Part shown: positions 55,037-64,000 of the stretch, piece by piece
How the letters are laid out: each line of letters starts with the position of its first letter
Numbering within the stretch: the stretch's first letter is position 1
Source of the DNA: Candidatus Methylopumilus universalis
GTDB taxonomy: Bacteria; Pseudomonadota; Gammaproteobacteria; Burkholderiales; Methylophilaceae
Reading direction: 5' to 3'
Assembly: GCA_945883335.1 (NCBI GenBank)
Contig: CAMCXI010000001.1
Span: 308,213 to 372,212 of the forward strand
DNA: 64,000 bases
Made by a program: the position numbers and the translations under genes
The notes under the pieces: generated by a model
Seen by the model: the letters and a program-made list of their open reading frames with translations, nothing else
Database searches by the model: none
Told to the model about the DNA's origin: nothing

Positions 55037-56344
55037 ATGGACGTTAGCTATTTTTCAAATGCTCAGCGCACCATTGCACTGATCGATGTTAATAATTTTT
55101 ATGTTAGTTGTGAGCGTTCATTCGATCCAGCCCTTAAGTCGCACCCGGTGGTTGTTTTATCCAACAACGATGGTTGTATCATCTCGCGCAGTAATGAAGC
55201 TAAAGCACTGGGCATTAAGATGGGTGAGCCTTGGTTCAAATGCCAAGAGCTCGTCAAAAAACACAAGATAAAAGGCTTATCTAGTAACTATGCCTTGTAT
55301 GCAGACATGAGTAACCGTGTCATGACGATCCTCAGCGACTTTAGCCCTAATCAAGAAATCTATTCGATTGATGAGTGTTTTCTAGATCTCACGGGCTTTG
55401 AGAGAAAAAACATCCTTGAGTATGGTCAACAGATGCGCAATCGAATTCTAAAATGGACGGGCTTGCCTGTTTGCGTTGGGGTTGGCTCAACCAAAACGCT
55501 CGCTAAATTGGCTAATCATATTGCTAAAAAGAACACCCAGTTTAATGGGGTTTGTCATCTTAATCAGCTCCGTGAGGGCGAGCTAAATCGTTTATTCAGT
55601 GAGCTCGATGTGGGTGAAGTATGGGGAGTCGGGCGCAAGCTGGCAATAAAACTCAAGGCGCTAGACATTTATACCGTATTGGATTTGAAGCAAGCTAATT
55701 CAGAATATATGAGGCAGCAATTTAGTGTGGTCATGGAAAAAATTGTTCATGAGTTAAATGGCACTGTTTGCATTGAGCTTGAAGAGATCGTGCCACCAAG
55801 AAAGCAGATCTTAAGCTCACGTAGTTTTGGTCATTCTGTGCGAGATTTTAATAGCTTGGCTGAGTCCATTAGCTTGTACATGAGCAGAGCCGCTGAAAAA
55901 CTACGTAGTCAACAGTCCTTAGCGAATATCGTTCAAGTGTATATTCGGACAAGTCCGTTTAAGCTGGATGAAGCTCAATATGGCAATGGCATGACAATTC
56001 CGTTGCCTGCGCCTACCGATGATACAAGGCAGTTGGTGAAGGTTGCCTTATGGGCACTTAAGCGACTTTACAAACCAAATTTCAACTATGCTAAAGCGGG
56101 TGTTTGTTTGAGCGATATGATTCCACGGGCGTCGGCACAGTTTGATCTGTTTGCGTCAGAGCAATCCAATAGTCGATCAACAAGGCTGATGAGCGCGATG
56201 GATTGCATCAATGCTAAGATGGGCAGGGAAAGTATCAAGCTCGCAAGTGAGGGGTTTGCGAGGCCTTGGAAAATGAAGCAAGGGAATAAAAGCCCCAACT
56301 ATACGACGCGTTGGGACCAGATTCCCATTGCATCCAAAAACTAA
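55037..56344 (+). CDS. umuC: DNA polymerase V catalytic subunit UmuC
   Basis: 435-residue Y-family polymerase. N-terminal [20 protein letters not shown] carries the first catalytic Asp and [12 protein letters not shown] the acidic pair. [20 protein letters not shown] follows and the little-finger region is complete ([23 protein letters not shown]). Normal length. It is the last gene of a run umuD, FAD protein, exonuclease-GIY-YIG, DCC protein, umuC. The partner UmuD is 3 kb upstream. Confidence 0.96.
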   Translation: MDVSYFSNAQRTIALIDVNNFYVSCERSFDPALKSHPVVVLSNNDGCIISRSNEAKALGIKMGEPWFKCQELVKKHKIKGLSSNYALYADMSNRVMTILSDFSPNQEIYSIDECFLDLTGFERKNILEYGQQMRNRILKWTGLPVCVGVGSTKTLAKLANHIAKKNTQFNGVCHLNQLREGELNRLFSELDVGEVWGVGRKLAIKLKALDIYTVLDLKQANSEYMRQQFSVVMEKIVHELNGTVCIELEEIVPPRKQILSSRSFGHSVRDFNSLAESISLYMSRAAEKLRSQQSLANIVQVYIRTSPFKLDEAQYGNGMTIPLPAPTDDTRQLVKVALWALKRLYKPNFNYAKAGVCLSDMIPRASAQFDLFASEQSNSRSTRLMSAMDCINAKMGRESIKLASEGFARPWKMKQGNKSPNYTTRWDQIPIASKN

Positions 56345-56446
56345 TATTGTTCTATATTTTTCTACTAGAGATTTGTCCATAAAGTATAATAATAAAAAAT
56401 TTAGTAAAAGTTTTATTCTGTGTATGCATTTTCTTAGGGAGTTGAT

Positions 56447-57517
56447 ATGAAAAAGAATTTAATGAGTTTGGCGCTGTTGACGACATTGTCAATCGCTTCA
56501 TTTACTGCTTTTGCTGGAGATGACGCATACAAAGGTTCTTGGTATGCACTCCCTGGCATCAGCTACAACTGGACAGATAGTGATCTGAAGGCTAAAGATG
56601 ATGTTGGTGCTTTCCTTCGCGCTGGCAAAGAAATTAGTCATAATTGGGATATTCAATTCGGTGGCGCGTATACCAGCGTTGATGGCAATACAAACGGCAA
56701 GTACAAACAAACATTGCTAGGTGTTGACGCGTTGTATATGTTCAGCCGTGAAAAATTACGTCCTTTCTTATTGGTTGGTGTAGGTTATGCCCATAATAAA
56801 TTGGATTACACAGTAGCTGGCGGAACAAAAGACTCTTTAATGGCTAATATTGGAGCCGGTGTGCAGTACTTGTTTACTGAAAACATTGGTTTACAAGCTG
56901 ATTTGCGTTCTGTATGGAGTGAGGCAAATGTCGGTGCTGATTCTAAAGCCGTTGCAAATACAGTGTTAAATTTTGGCGCTATTTTCCGTTTTGATGCGCC
57001 GGCGCCGGCACCTGTTATCCTCGTTGAGCAAGTTACCCAGCCTGTTGCTGTTGAGCCTGTTGTTGAAACGCCAGCTCCTGCTGTGGTTGCGGAGCAAGTA
57101 AAGCCAGTATGTAAACCAATTATTGAGACTATTACCATTCAGGCAGAAACTTTGTTTGATTTTGACAAAGCTTCAATCAAGGGCAAAAGCAATCAAGCCT
57201 TAGATGAAGTTGCGGCTAAGATTAAAGAGCACAACGATATTGAGTTTATTTTAGTGACGGGTCATACCGATAAAGTTGGCGCTGATGCTTACAACCAAAA
57301 ACTTTCTGAGCGTCGCGCCGATGCTGTGAAAAAGTATTTGGCATCGCATGGCATTAACGACGTTCGAATTAAATCAGTCGGCAAAGGTGAGTCTGAGCCA
57401 GTGGTTGATTGCGCTGGTGTTAAAGGTAGTAAGAAGATCATTGAATGTTTAGCACCTAACCGCCGTGTGGTGGTTGATGCAACGCACAAGCAAGAAGATG
57501 GATGTGTTGTAAATTAA
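56447..57517 (+). CDS. OmpA-family outer-membrane protein
   Basis: 356 residues: signal peptide ending AFAGDD, an eight-stranded beta-barrel-like N-domain (YKGSWYALPGISYNW...VLNFGAIFRFD), an Ala/Pro/Val-rich linker and the peptidoglycan-binding OmpA C-domain with LFDFDKASIK, VTGHTDKVGADAYNQKLSERRADAVKKYL. Preceded by GGGAG. C-terminal Cys pair (VDCAGV; IECLAPN) probably forms a disulfide. A terminator follows. Confidence 0.93.
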   Translation: MKKNLMSLALLTTLSIASFTAFAGDDAYKGSWYALPGISYNWTDSDLKAKDDVGAFLRAGKEISHNWDIQFGGAYTSVDGNTNGKYKQTLLGVDALYMFSREKLRPFLLVGVGYAHNKLDYTVAGGTKDSLMANIGAGVQYLFTENIGLQADLRSVWSEANVGADSKAVANTVLNFGAIFRFDAPAPAPVILVEQVTQPVAVEPVVETPAPAVVAEQVKPVCKPIIETITIQAETLFDFDKASIKGKSNQALDEVAAKIKEHNDIEFILVTGHTDKVGADAYNQKLSERRADAVKKYLASHGINDVRIKSVGKGESEPVVDCAGVKGSKKIIECLAPNRRVVVDATHKQEDGCVVN

Positions 57518-57541
57518 TTTGTTAAATGAATTGGTTTGATT

Positions 57542-57570
57542 AAAAGGGTTGCGCAAGCAACCCTTTTTTT
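57542..57570 (+). terminator. Terminator after the OmpA-family gene
   Basis: Arms AAAAGGGTTGC and GCAACCCTTTT with a GCAA loop, then a T-run. Confidence 0.9.
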
Positions 57571-57670
57571 ATTGTCAAAATAATAAAGCGCCAATTACAT
57601 TGATTTGTCATTATTTTGATTTATGATAACTAGACATTAGAACTTAGAAATTAAAAACTGGATCTTGCAA

Positions 57671-58000
57671 ATGCTTAGCTTTTTACAAAATAAGAAATGC
57701 GTATGGGTACTTTTATTTGTTGGGCTAGGGCTTAGCAGTCATGTCATGGCAAAAGACATTAGCGATGAGCAATACCAAGTGCGTATGGCACAAAAAGAGT
57801 ATGACTCTGCAAACAGAGACCATCAGGTTTTAGCGGATAGCATTAAAGAGTATGAAAAAAGAATCGCGCAACAATCTCAGCAACTAGAAACGCTTAAAAA
57901 AGGCTTACCGGCTAAAGAAGATCGCTTGAATAGGGCGCAGAAAGCACTAGAAGAAAAACAAGTGGTGCTTGATAAAGCTTGGGAAGAAAATAAAAAATAG
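57671..58000 (+). CDS. Small exported coiled-coil protein
   Basis: 109 residues from ATG 57671: signal peptide ending HVMAKD, then an almost entirely helical, charged, Gln/Lys/Glu-rich region with heptad-like spacing (YQVRMAQKEYDSANRDHQVLADSIKEYEKRI...LNRAQKALEEKQVVLDKAWEE). Probably a periplasmic coiled coil. A TTG at 57665 is an alternative start. Family not recognised. Confidence 0.6.
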   Translation: MLSFLQNKKCVWVLLFVGLGLSSHVMAKDISDEQYQVRMAQKEYDSANRDHQVLADSIKEYEKRIAQQSQQLETLKKGLPAKEDRLNRAQKALEEKQVVLDKAWEENKK

Positions 58001-58006
58001 CCACCC

Positions 58007-58150
58007 CTATTTTTGATGATTGCGCTTACGCTTCTCTCTCCATTCCGCAATTCTTTGACGGCGCATGATAATGGTAATGACTAGAGCCGCCCAGCCAATT
58101 GCCAGCCAAGGCAAAGTCCGGGGGTGTAAATAATTTTGTGTAAACGTCAT
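58007..58150 (-). CDS. 47-aa single-pass membrane protein
   Basis: ATG at 58150, product begins MTFTQNYLHPRTLPWLAIGW, contains one membrane helix (AIGWAALVITIIM) and a strongly basic C-terminus (RRQRIAEWREKRKRNHQK). Its first ten codons are part of the left arm of a perfect inverted repeat. It lies convergent to the coiled-coil gene. Function unknown; short and therefore uncertain, but the amphipathic membrane/basic architecture is coherent. Confidence 0.5.
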   Translation of the reverse strand: MTFTQNYLHPRTLPWLAIGWAALVITIIMRRQRIAEWREKRKRNHQK

Positions 58151-58218
58151 TTTGCAGGAAACTGCTATTTTCAGAAATGGAATCAAAATGACGTTTACAC
58201 AAAATTATTTACACCCCC
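58120..58218. repeat. Perfect 35-bp inverted repeat with 29-base loop
   Basis: 58120-58154 is the exact reverse complement of 58184-58218. The arms begin GGGGGTGTAAATAATTTTG and end in CCCCC on the other side. The left arm contains the start codon and first ten codons of the small membrane gene; the right arm repeats those codons on the plus strand. Confidence 0.95.
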
Positions 58219-58277
58219 TAACGTGTGTAGAAAATGAAACGTTTACCCCTTTGTTTGCCCCTAGTTGCAATTTCAAT

Positions 58278-58312
58278 AAAAAAGGCCTACAGGGTTTAGT
58301 CTGTAAGCCTTT
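58278..58312 (-). terminator. Terminator after tRNA-Arg
   Basis: On the minus strand AAAGGCTTACAG...CTGTAGGCCTTT and a T-run; 12-bp stem with one wobble, 10 bp past the tRNA end. Confidence 0.85.
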
Positions 58313-58320
58313 GTTTTATA

Positions 58321-58397
58321 TGGTGCGCCCGAAGAGATTCGAACTCCTGACCCCTTGGTTCGTAGCCAAGTACTCTATCCAGCTGAGCTACGGGCGC
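58321..58397 (-). tRNA. tRNA-Arg (ACG)
   Basis: 77-nt cloverleaf with CCA: acceptor GCGCCCG/CGGGCGC, anticodon arm CTTGG-CTACGAA-CCAAG giving ACG (inosine at the wobble position expected), T-arm AGGAGTTCGAATCTCT. Confidence 0.95.
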
Positions 58398-58474
58398 GTG
58401 AGGCGTGAATTATACGCGAAGTAGGGTTTATTTCCAGTAGAAAAAACCTAATTTAACGATAAACAGCCATTATT

Positions 58475-58568
58475 TGGCGGAGAGCGAGGGATTCGAACCC
58501 TCGATACAGATTTAAGCCCGTATGCTTCCTTAGCAGGGAAGTGCCTTCGACCACTCGGCCAGCTCTCC
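58475..58568 (-). tRNA. tRNA-Ser (GCT)
   Basis: 94-nt class II tRNA with a long variable arm. Acceptor GGAGAGC/GCTCTCC, anticodon stem CTTCC with loop CTGCTAA giving GCT, T-arm GAGGGTTCGAATCCCTC, CCA encoded. Confidence 0.95.
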
Positions 58569-58625
58569 GTTTTGTTGTTGTGTTGCGAGGGCATAACAAT
58601 ACTCGATTACGCCTTAAAAATCAAT

Positions 58626-59861
58626 CTAAGCTTCTTCTAACTCAAACGCTTTGTGAAGTACACGAACCGCTAGTTCCATGTATTTCTCGTCGATGACAAC
58701 CGCGATTTTGATCTCGCTGGTTGAAATCATTTGGATGTTGATGCCTTCTTCAGCCAGTGTGCGGAACATTTGGCTTGCGATGCCAACGTGCGAGCGCATG
58801 CCAACGCCAACGATAGAAACTTTAGCGATTTTGTCATCGCCGCGGATTTCACGTGCGCCGATGTGCCCTTGAACTTGGTTAAGGATGCCAAGTGCTTTTG
58901 TCATGTCATTTTTGTGCACAGTGAATGTGAAGTCCGTTGTGCCGTCTGCACCCATGTTTTGGATAATCATATCGACGTCAATTTTTGCGTCTGCCACCGG
59001 GCCTAAGATTTGGTAGGCGATGCCTGGTTTGTCTGGCACACCAAGTACCATCACTTTTGCTTCGTCTCGGTTGAATGCGATGCCTGAGATGATAGGTTGT
59101 TCCATGTTGCTGTCCTTATTTTCTGAATCTTCAAATGTGATGAGTGTGCCTTCGCCATCCTCTTCAAAGCTTGAGAGCACGCGTAGTTTAACTTTATACT
59201 TACCTGCAAACTCTACTGATCGAATTTGCAATACTTTTGAGCCTTGGCTAGCGAGCTCAAGCATTTCTTCAAAAGTAATGGATTTTAAGCGGCATGCTTC
59301 AGGCACTACGCGAGGGTCTGTTGTATAAACCCCATCAACATCAGTGTAGATTTGGCATTCATCCGCTTTTAGTGCTGCAGCTAAAGCTACGCCTGTGGTA
59401 TCAGAACCACCACGACCTAGCGTTGTGATGTTGCCGCTTTCATCCACGCCTTGAAAGCCAGCAACGACGACGACGTATCCCGCATTTAAATCAGCACGAA
59501 TACGCTCTTCATCAATGCTCAGGATACGTGCTTTAGTGTGTGCATTGTCTGTCACGATGCGCACTTGTGCGCCGGTGTAGCTTTTTGCTTTAAGGCCAAG
59601 CTCCATTAATGCCATCGACGTTAGGCCAATCGTGACTTGCTCACCTGTTGCCACCATCACATCTAATTCACGCGGATCTGGCTCAGGCATGATTTCTTTT
59701 GCTAGGTTAATCAATCGATTTGTTTCGCCTGACATGGCTGAAACTACCACGACAATTTGATGGCCAAGTGCCTTGAAACGTGCCACGCGACGCGCCAAGT
59801 TTTTAATGCGATCGGGGCTACCAACTGAGGTGCCGCCGTATTTTTGAACAATGAGTGCCAT
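58626..59861 (-). CDS. lysC: Aspartate kinase
   Basis: Phosphorylates aspartate, first step to lysine, threonine and methionine. 411 residues: VQKYGGTSVGSPDRI, TLGRGGSDTTGVALAAALKA, then two ACT domains (VPDKPGIAYQILGPVADAKIDVD; GVGMRSHVGIASQMFRTLAEEGINI) for feedback control. The size and ACT arrangement fit the alpha/beta-type mono-functional enzyme. It ends close to tRNA-Ser; alaS is 18 bp upstream. Confidence 0.97.
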   Translation of the reverse strand: MALIVQKYGGTSVGSPDRIKNLARRVARFKALGHQIVVVVSAMSGETNRLINLAKEIMPEPDPRELDVMVATGEQVTIGLTSMALMELGLKAKSYTGAQVRIVTDNAHTKARILSIDEERIRADLNAGYVVVVAGFQGVDESGNITTLGRGGSDTTGVALAAALKADECQIYTDVDGVYTTDPRVVPEACRLKSITFEEMLELASQGSKVLQIRSVEFAGKYKVKLRVLSSFEEDGEGTLITFEDSENKDSNMEQPIISGIAFNRDEAKVMVLGVPDKPGIAYQILGPVADAKIDVDMIIQNMGADGTTDFTFTVHKNDMTKALGILNQVQGHIGAREIRGDDKIAKVSIVGVGMRSHVGIASQMFRTLAEEGINIQMISTSEIKIAVVIDEKYMELAVRVLHKAFELEEA

Positions 59862-59879
59862 AATATTTGCTGTTTAAGG

Positions 59880-62528
59880 TTAATTAAGTTTTTGTTGAAC
59901 CCACGCTTGCACGCTTGCAAGTGCTTGAGGTAATTGACTTGGATCTGTGCCTCCAGCCATCGCCATATCTGGCTTGCCACCGCCTTTTCCACCCACTTGG
60001 CTCGCCACATGATTGACCAAGTCACCTGCTTTTAGTTTCGCGATGACATCTGTTGTGACGCCAGCTGCAAGGCTGACTTTGCCGTCACTCACGCTTGCTA
60101 AAACGATAGCCGCAGATTTAAGTTTATCTTTCAGCTTGTCCATGGTTTCGCGCAAGGCGTTGGCATCCGCACCTTCTAGTGTTGCTGCAAGCACTTTAAC
60201 ACCGTTAATTTCTATTGCTTGGTCTGCAAGATCGTCGCCTTGAGATGAGGCTAATTTAGATTTTAAGCGAGCAAGTTCTTTTTCGAGTGACTTTTGTGAG
60301 TCAATTAGTTGCGCAACTTTTGCACCTAGCTCATGTGCTGGCGATTTGAGTTCATTAGCAATATGGCTAAGCAATGCTTGTTGGTTCTGAACTAACGTAA
60401 GTGCATTCGCACCTGTCGTTGCTTCTAGGCGACGCACGCCAGCGGCTACACCACTTTCAGCGGTGATTTTGAATAAACCAATATCCCCTGTCCGACTGAC
60501 GTGTGTACCACCACAAAGCTCACGTGATGAGCCAATATCTAAGACACGTACTTCATCGCCATATTTTTCGCCAAACAACATCATGGCGCCAGTTTTTTGT
60601 GCGGATTCAATATCCATCACACGTGCTTGAGTTGCTGCATTAGCAAGGATTTCAGTGTTGACAATATTTTCAACTCGGCTGATTTCTTCATCGGTCATGG
60701 GTGCATTGTGAACAAAGTCAAAACGCGTTTTGTCAGTATCGACTAATGAGCCTTTTTGTTGAACATGTTCGCCTAGCACTTCACGTAATGCTTTGTGCAT
60801 TAAGTGCGTTGCAGAATGGTTGCGCATGGTGTTTGCTCTAGCGTTCGTATTCACGCGGGCTAGAAGGTTATCGCCAACGGTAAGCTTGCCTGTTGTGAGT
60901 ACGCCGTGATGACCAAATACGCTGGCTTGAATTTTTAGTGTGTCTTCAACAGTGAAAATGCCATTACTTGCTTTCAAATCACCACAGTCACCAATTTGAC
61001 CGCCTGACTCAGCGTAGAAAGGCGTGTTGTCTAAAACAACAATGCCTAAATCGCCTTCATTCAGCGTATTTACGGCTGTGCCATCTTTGTAGAGCGCAAG
61101 CACTTTAGCTTCTGTTGACAGCTCATCATAGCCGCGGAAGCTGGTTGCTGCCCCGTCATACTCAACGTTGGTGGCCATTTTGAATTTGCCAGCAGAGCGT
61201 GCTTGTTCTTTTTGGCGTGACATCGCTGCATCAAATGCGGCTGAGTCGACAGTGAAGTCACGTTCCCGGCAAACATCTGCTGTGAGGTCAAGTGGGAAGC
61301 CGTATGTGTCATGCAATTTGAATGCTGTTTCACCGTTAAAGGTTTTGTTGCTAGCTTTAGCCATTTCAGCTAACTCGGCTTCCAAAATTGTCATGCCATT
61401 TTCAATGGTTTCAAAGAAGCGGTCTTCCTCTTGCTTGAGCACTTCAGAGACGCGCGTTTGAGCGCTTGCGAGTTCAGGATAAGCTTCACCCATTTCTGTC
61501 ACTAAATCCGGAAGCATTTTATAGAAGAACGCAGCGCGTGCACCAAGTTTGTAGCCATGTCGAATTGCACGACGAATGATGCGGCGAAGTACGTAACCAC
61601 GGCCTTCATTGCCAGGAATCACGCCGTCGGCAATCAAGAAGCTACAAGCACGGATGTGGTCAGCTAAGACTTTAAGGGATGGGTTATCTAAATCGTGAGT
61701 TTTGGTTTCGCGTGCCGCTGCTTGAATGAGCGTTTGGAATAAGTCGATTTCATAGTTTGCGTGCACATGTTGCAGTACCGCAGAAATACGCTCTAAACCC
61801 ATACCTGTGTCTACAGATGGCTTAGGAAGCGGATGCATCACCCCAGCTTCGTCGCGATTAAATTGCATGAACACGTTGTTCCAAATCTCGATGAAACGGT
61901 CGCCGTCTTCATCTGGGCTTCCAGGGGGGCCGCCCCATATGTGTTCGCCGTGGTCATAGAAAATTTCAGTGCAAGGGCCACAAGGGCCTGTGTCACCCAT
62001 CATCCAGAAGTTGTCTGATGCATAGCGTGCGCCTTTGTTGTCACCAATGCGGATAATACGCTCGGTTGGTACGCCGATTTCTTTTGCCCAAATGTCGAAA
62101 GCTTCATCGTCGTCCGCATAGACCGTGACGGTTAGTTTATCTTTAGGGAGCTTGTAAACTTCTGTCAGTAATTCCCATGCATATTTGATGGCATCACGTT
62201 TAAAGTAATCACCAAAGCTGAAATTGCCAAGCATTTCGAAGAATGTGTGGTGGCGCGCTGTGTAGCCAACATTTTCTAAGTCGTTGTGTTTGCCGCCAGC
62301 ACGTACACATTTTTGGCTGGTGGTTGCCCGAGTATATGGTCTTTTATCAAAGCCCAAAAACACGTCTTTAAATTGGTTCATGCCTGCATTGGTAAAAAGC
62401 AGGGTCGGGTCGCCGTGCGGCACCAATGAGCTAGAGGCAACTACTTGGTGGCCTTTAGACGCAAAAAAGTCTAAGAATTGCTGTCTGATTTCTTTAACAG
62501 ATATTGGAGATGTTGCTGTTTTACTCAT
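59880..62528 (-). CDS. alaS: Alanyl-tRNA synthetase
   Basis: 882-residue class II synthetase. Catalytic domain: [19 protein letters not shown] and [17 protein letters not shown]; editing domain: [16 protein letters not shown] with the HxxxH pair and [13 protein letters not shown] with the C-x3-H. The C-terminal C-Ala region contains [12 protein letters not shown]. Normal length. Between recX and lysC, a common order in betaproteobacteria. Confidence 0.98.
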   Translation of the reverse strand: MSKTATSPISVKEIRQQFLDFFASKGHQVVASSSLVPHGDPTLLFTNAGMNQFKDVFLGFDKRPYTRATTSQKCVRAGGKHNDLENVGYTARHHTFFEMLGNFSFGDYFKRDAIKYAWELLTEVYKLPKDKLTVTVYADDDEAFDIWAKEIGVPTERIIRIGDNKGARYASDNFWMMGDTGPCGPCTEIFYDHGEHIWGGPPGSPDEDGDRFIEIWNNVFMQFNRDEAGVMHPLPKPSVDTGMGLERISAVLQHVHANYEIDLFQTLIQAAARETKTHDLDNPSLKVLADHIRACSFLIADGVIPGNEGRGYVLRRIIRRAIRHGYKLGARAAFFYKMLPDLVTEMGEAYPELASAQTRVSEVLKQEEDRFFETIENGMTILEAELAEMAKASNKTFNGETAFKLHDTYGFPLDLTADVCRERDFTVDSAAFDAAMSRQKEQARSAGKFKMATNVEYDGAATSFRGYDELSTEAKVLALYKDGTAVNTLNEGDLGIVVLDNTPFYAESGGQIGDCGDLKASNGIFTVEDTLKIQASVFGHHGVLTTGKLTVGDNLLARVNTNARANTMRNHSATHLMHKALREVLGEHVQQKGSLVDTDKTRFDFVHNAPMTDEEISRVENIVNTEILANAATQARVMDIESAQKTGAMMLFGEKYGDEVRVLDIGSSRELCGGTHVSRTGDIGLFKITAESGVAAGVRRLEATTGANALTLVQNQQALLSHIANELKSPAHELGAKVAQLIDSQKSLEKELARLKSKLASSQGDDLADQAIEINGVKVLAATLEGADANALRETMDKLKDKLKSAAIVLASVSDGKVSLAAGVTTDVIAKLKAGDLVNHVASQVGGKGGGKPDMAMAGGTDPSQLPQALASVQAWVQQKLN

Positions 62529-62565
62529 TCAATTAGCCTATTTATTTTCTTTGGTGACGGCCTTG

Positions 62566-63051
62566 CTATATTTCGTATTCTTGCTCGTTAATCACTTTTT
62601 TTATAATTTCAAAACCAAAGCCACGACTTTGTAAAAACCTTGCTTGCTTTGCCCATTCTTCTCTTGAACCGGGTGGCGCATCATACTTTTTGCGCCAAAC
62701 GGCTTTGGCATTTGTTAGCTCATTTTCTTTTACATCTTGCACAGCTTCGGAGATCAGTTCATCCGAAACGCCTTTTTCTCTCAGCTCATGTGCAATGCGC
62801 GCAACCCCAAATTTGGATTTGCGCGCATGTAGAATTTGCTCAGTAAATCTGGTGTCTGAGACCCAATTTCTTTTTTGGAAATCCGCAACTATTGATGGGA
62901 TTTCATCTGCATCTAATTCATATCGCCTTGCGACGGTGTTCAGTTTTTGCGCAAGTTCCGCAACGCTGTATTCACGTTTAGCTAGATAATCTAGTGCACG
63001 TTGGCGCAGTGAAACTTGCGGCTTTTTTTTCTCCTTAGTCTGCTGCGTCAT
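62566..63051 (-). CDS. recX: Regulatory protein RecX
   Basis: 161-residue helical protein that inhibits or modulates RecA. Contains [23 protein letters not shown] near the N-terminus, [30 protein letters not shown] and a third repeat. ATG 63051 overlaps the end of recA by 17 bp, so they are coupled. Confidence 0.95.
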   Translation of the reverse strand: MTQQTKEKKKPQVSLRQRALDYLAKREYSVAELAQKLNTVARRYELDADEIPSIVADFQKRNWVSDTRFTEQILHARKSKFGVARIAHELREKGVSDELISEAVQDVKENELTNAKAVWRKKYDAPPGSREEWAKQARFLQSRGFGFEIIKKVINEQEYEI

Positions 63052-64000
63052 CTGGACTGATCGTCTTCACGATAGCGTCTAGATTGCCTTTAGCATTCGC
63101 ACGAATTTTTGCATCAATTTCATCAGCCACTTCTGGATGCTCTTTTAAGTATTCGCGAGAGTTATCTTTACCTTGGCCGATTTTTTCACCGTTGTAGCTA
63201 TACCAAGCGCCGGCTTTCTCAACAATTTTAAGATCTGAGCCAAGTTCTAAAATTTCGCCTTCACGTGAAATGCCTTCTCCGTACAAGATATCAAATTCGG
63301 CTTGTTTGAATGGAGGAGCAACTTTATTTTTAACGATCTTCACGCGGGTTTCAGAACCAATCACTTCATCCCCTCGTTTGATTGCGCCAGTGCGGCGAAT
63401 ATCTAAACGCACTGAAGCGTAGAATTTAAGTGCGTTACCGCCCGTGGTTGTTTCTGGGTTGCCAAACATCACGCCAATCTTCATACGAATTTGGTTAATG
63501 AAGATCACCATGGTGTTTGTGCGTTTGATGTTGCCTGTGAGCTTACGAAGAGCTTGGCTCATCAACCGTGCTTGCAAGCCCATGTGTGAGTCGCCCATTT
63601 CGCCTTCGATTTCGGCTTTTGGTACGAGGGCTGCAACAGAGTCAACAACCACGATATCAACAGAGCCAGAACGCACGAGCATGTCGGCGATCTCTAAAGC
63701 TTGTTCACCAGTATCTGGCTGTGAGATTAAAAGCTCGCCAACATTAACGCCTAATTTTTGTGCGTATTGTGGATCTAGTGCATGCTCTGCATCAATAAAT
63801 GCAGCGGTTCCGCCCATTTTTTGCATCTGTGCAATGACAGATAGCGTGAGGGTTGTTTTACCAGAAGATTCTGGACCGTAGATTTCGATCACACGGCCAC
63901 GCGGTAAACCGCCAATGCCAAGTGCAATATCAAGGCCAAGCGAGCCTGTTGAAACAGCTTGAATGTCTTCAGCGACTTCAGTGTCGCCCAAGCGCATGAT
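63035..64000 (-). CDS. recA: Recombinase RecA (5' end outside the window)
   Basis: Strand-exchange protein and LexA coprotease. At least 320 residues are present; the frame stays open to the window end, so the N-terminus is missing. Walker A is [10 protein letters not shown], Walker [14 protein letters not shown]1/L2 regions [18 protein letters not shown] and [25 protein letters not shown]. The C-terminus ends in acidic residues. A LexA box is expected upstream, outside the window. It links functionally to the SOS-controlled umuD at 51.5 kb. Confidence 0.98.
   Translation of the reverse strand: MMRLGDTEVAEDIQAVSTGSLGLDIALGIGGLPRGRVIEIYGPESSGKTTLTLSVIAQMQKMGGTAAFIDAEHALDPQYAQKLGVNVGELLISQPDTGEQALEIADMLVRSGSVDIVVVDSVAALVPKAEIEGEMGDSHMGLQARLMSQALRKLTGNIKRTNTMVIFINQIRMKIGVMFGNPETTTGGNALKFYASVRLDIRRTGAIKRGDEVIGSETRVKIVKNKVAPPFKQAEFDILYGEGISREGEILELGSDLKIVEKAGAWYSYNGEKIGQGKDNSREYLKEHPEVADEIDAKIRANAKGNLDAIVKTISPDDAAD

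Noticed and set aside
58152..58424. 90-codon plus-strand ORF running from the inverted repeat into tRNA-Arg
   Set aside because: It overlaps the tRNA gene antisense and its start is only the mirrored copy of the small membrane gene's first codons.

Overview
The window looks like chromosome of a betaproteobacterium, most likely a methylotroph of the Methylophilaceae (Methylotenera-like). The basis is housekeeping gene order (purE-purK, rpsT, murJ-ribF-ileS-lspA, tgt-yajC-secD-secF, alaS-recX-recA), moderately AT-rich DNA, an azurin, and two stand-alone genes for PqqA, the peptide precursor of the methanol-dehydrogenase cofactor PQQ. The family assignment is inference; no 16S rRNA is present.

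Layout. 1-8.9 kb: core genes proB (5' cut by the window), purE, purK, rpsT, murJ, ribF, ileS, lspA. 8.9-12.6 kb: a copper-related cluster (DUF2946-type protein, small HTH regulator, OprC/NosA-like TonB-dependent receptor, exported protein). 12.6-31.3 kb: clpB behind a textbook sigma-32 promoter, a lipoprotein, a YjbQ protein, a GST-like protein, then on the minus strand clpA, clpS, a CNNM/CBS protein, secF, secD, yajC and tgt, then pssA, leuA, a HAD phosphatase, a CcsA-like membrane protein, ffh and tRNA-Lys.

31.3-44.8 kb is the accessory region, built at the 3' end of tRNA-Lys. A first element (31282-38048) is bounded by an exact 46-bp repeat of the tRNA 3' end. It carries an XRE regulator, several small unknown genes, a PrimPol-PriCT-helicase replication protein and a DUF4102 tyrosine integrase. 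Beyond it lie two PEP-CTERM proteins with almost identical anchor DNA, a serine recombinase, a YqhA-type membrane protein, Dps, a decayed third copy of the tRNA end, and an arsR-arsC-acr3 operon. Two copies of pqqA, each with the same terminator and a conserved leader, flank the dps/arsenic stretch. A third repeat family of about 85 bp occurs at 31.4, 41.9 and 44.1 kb. The picture is of tandem, partly eroded integrative elements.

44.8-58.2 kb holds an ABC exporter, a PatB-type aminotransferase, then genes suited to light and UV damage: photolyase/cryptochrome, BLUF photoreceptor with a LON-domain protein, umuD under a SOS box, an FAD oxidoreductase, an exonuclease-GIY-YIG fusion, a DCC-family protein and umuC. 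An azurin, an OmpA-family protein, a small coiled-coil exported protein and a 47-aa membrane protein beside a perfect 35-bp inverted repeat also lie here. 58.3-64 kb: tRNA-Arg(ACG), tRNA-Ser(GCT), lysC, alaS, recX and recA (5' end outside the window).

The most notable items are the twin 72-bp pqqA genes, the nested tRNA-Lys integration sites with a PrimPol element, the separated umuD/umuC cluster combined with light-sensing genes, and the perfect inverted repeat at 58.1-58.2 kb.
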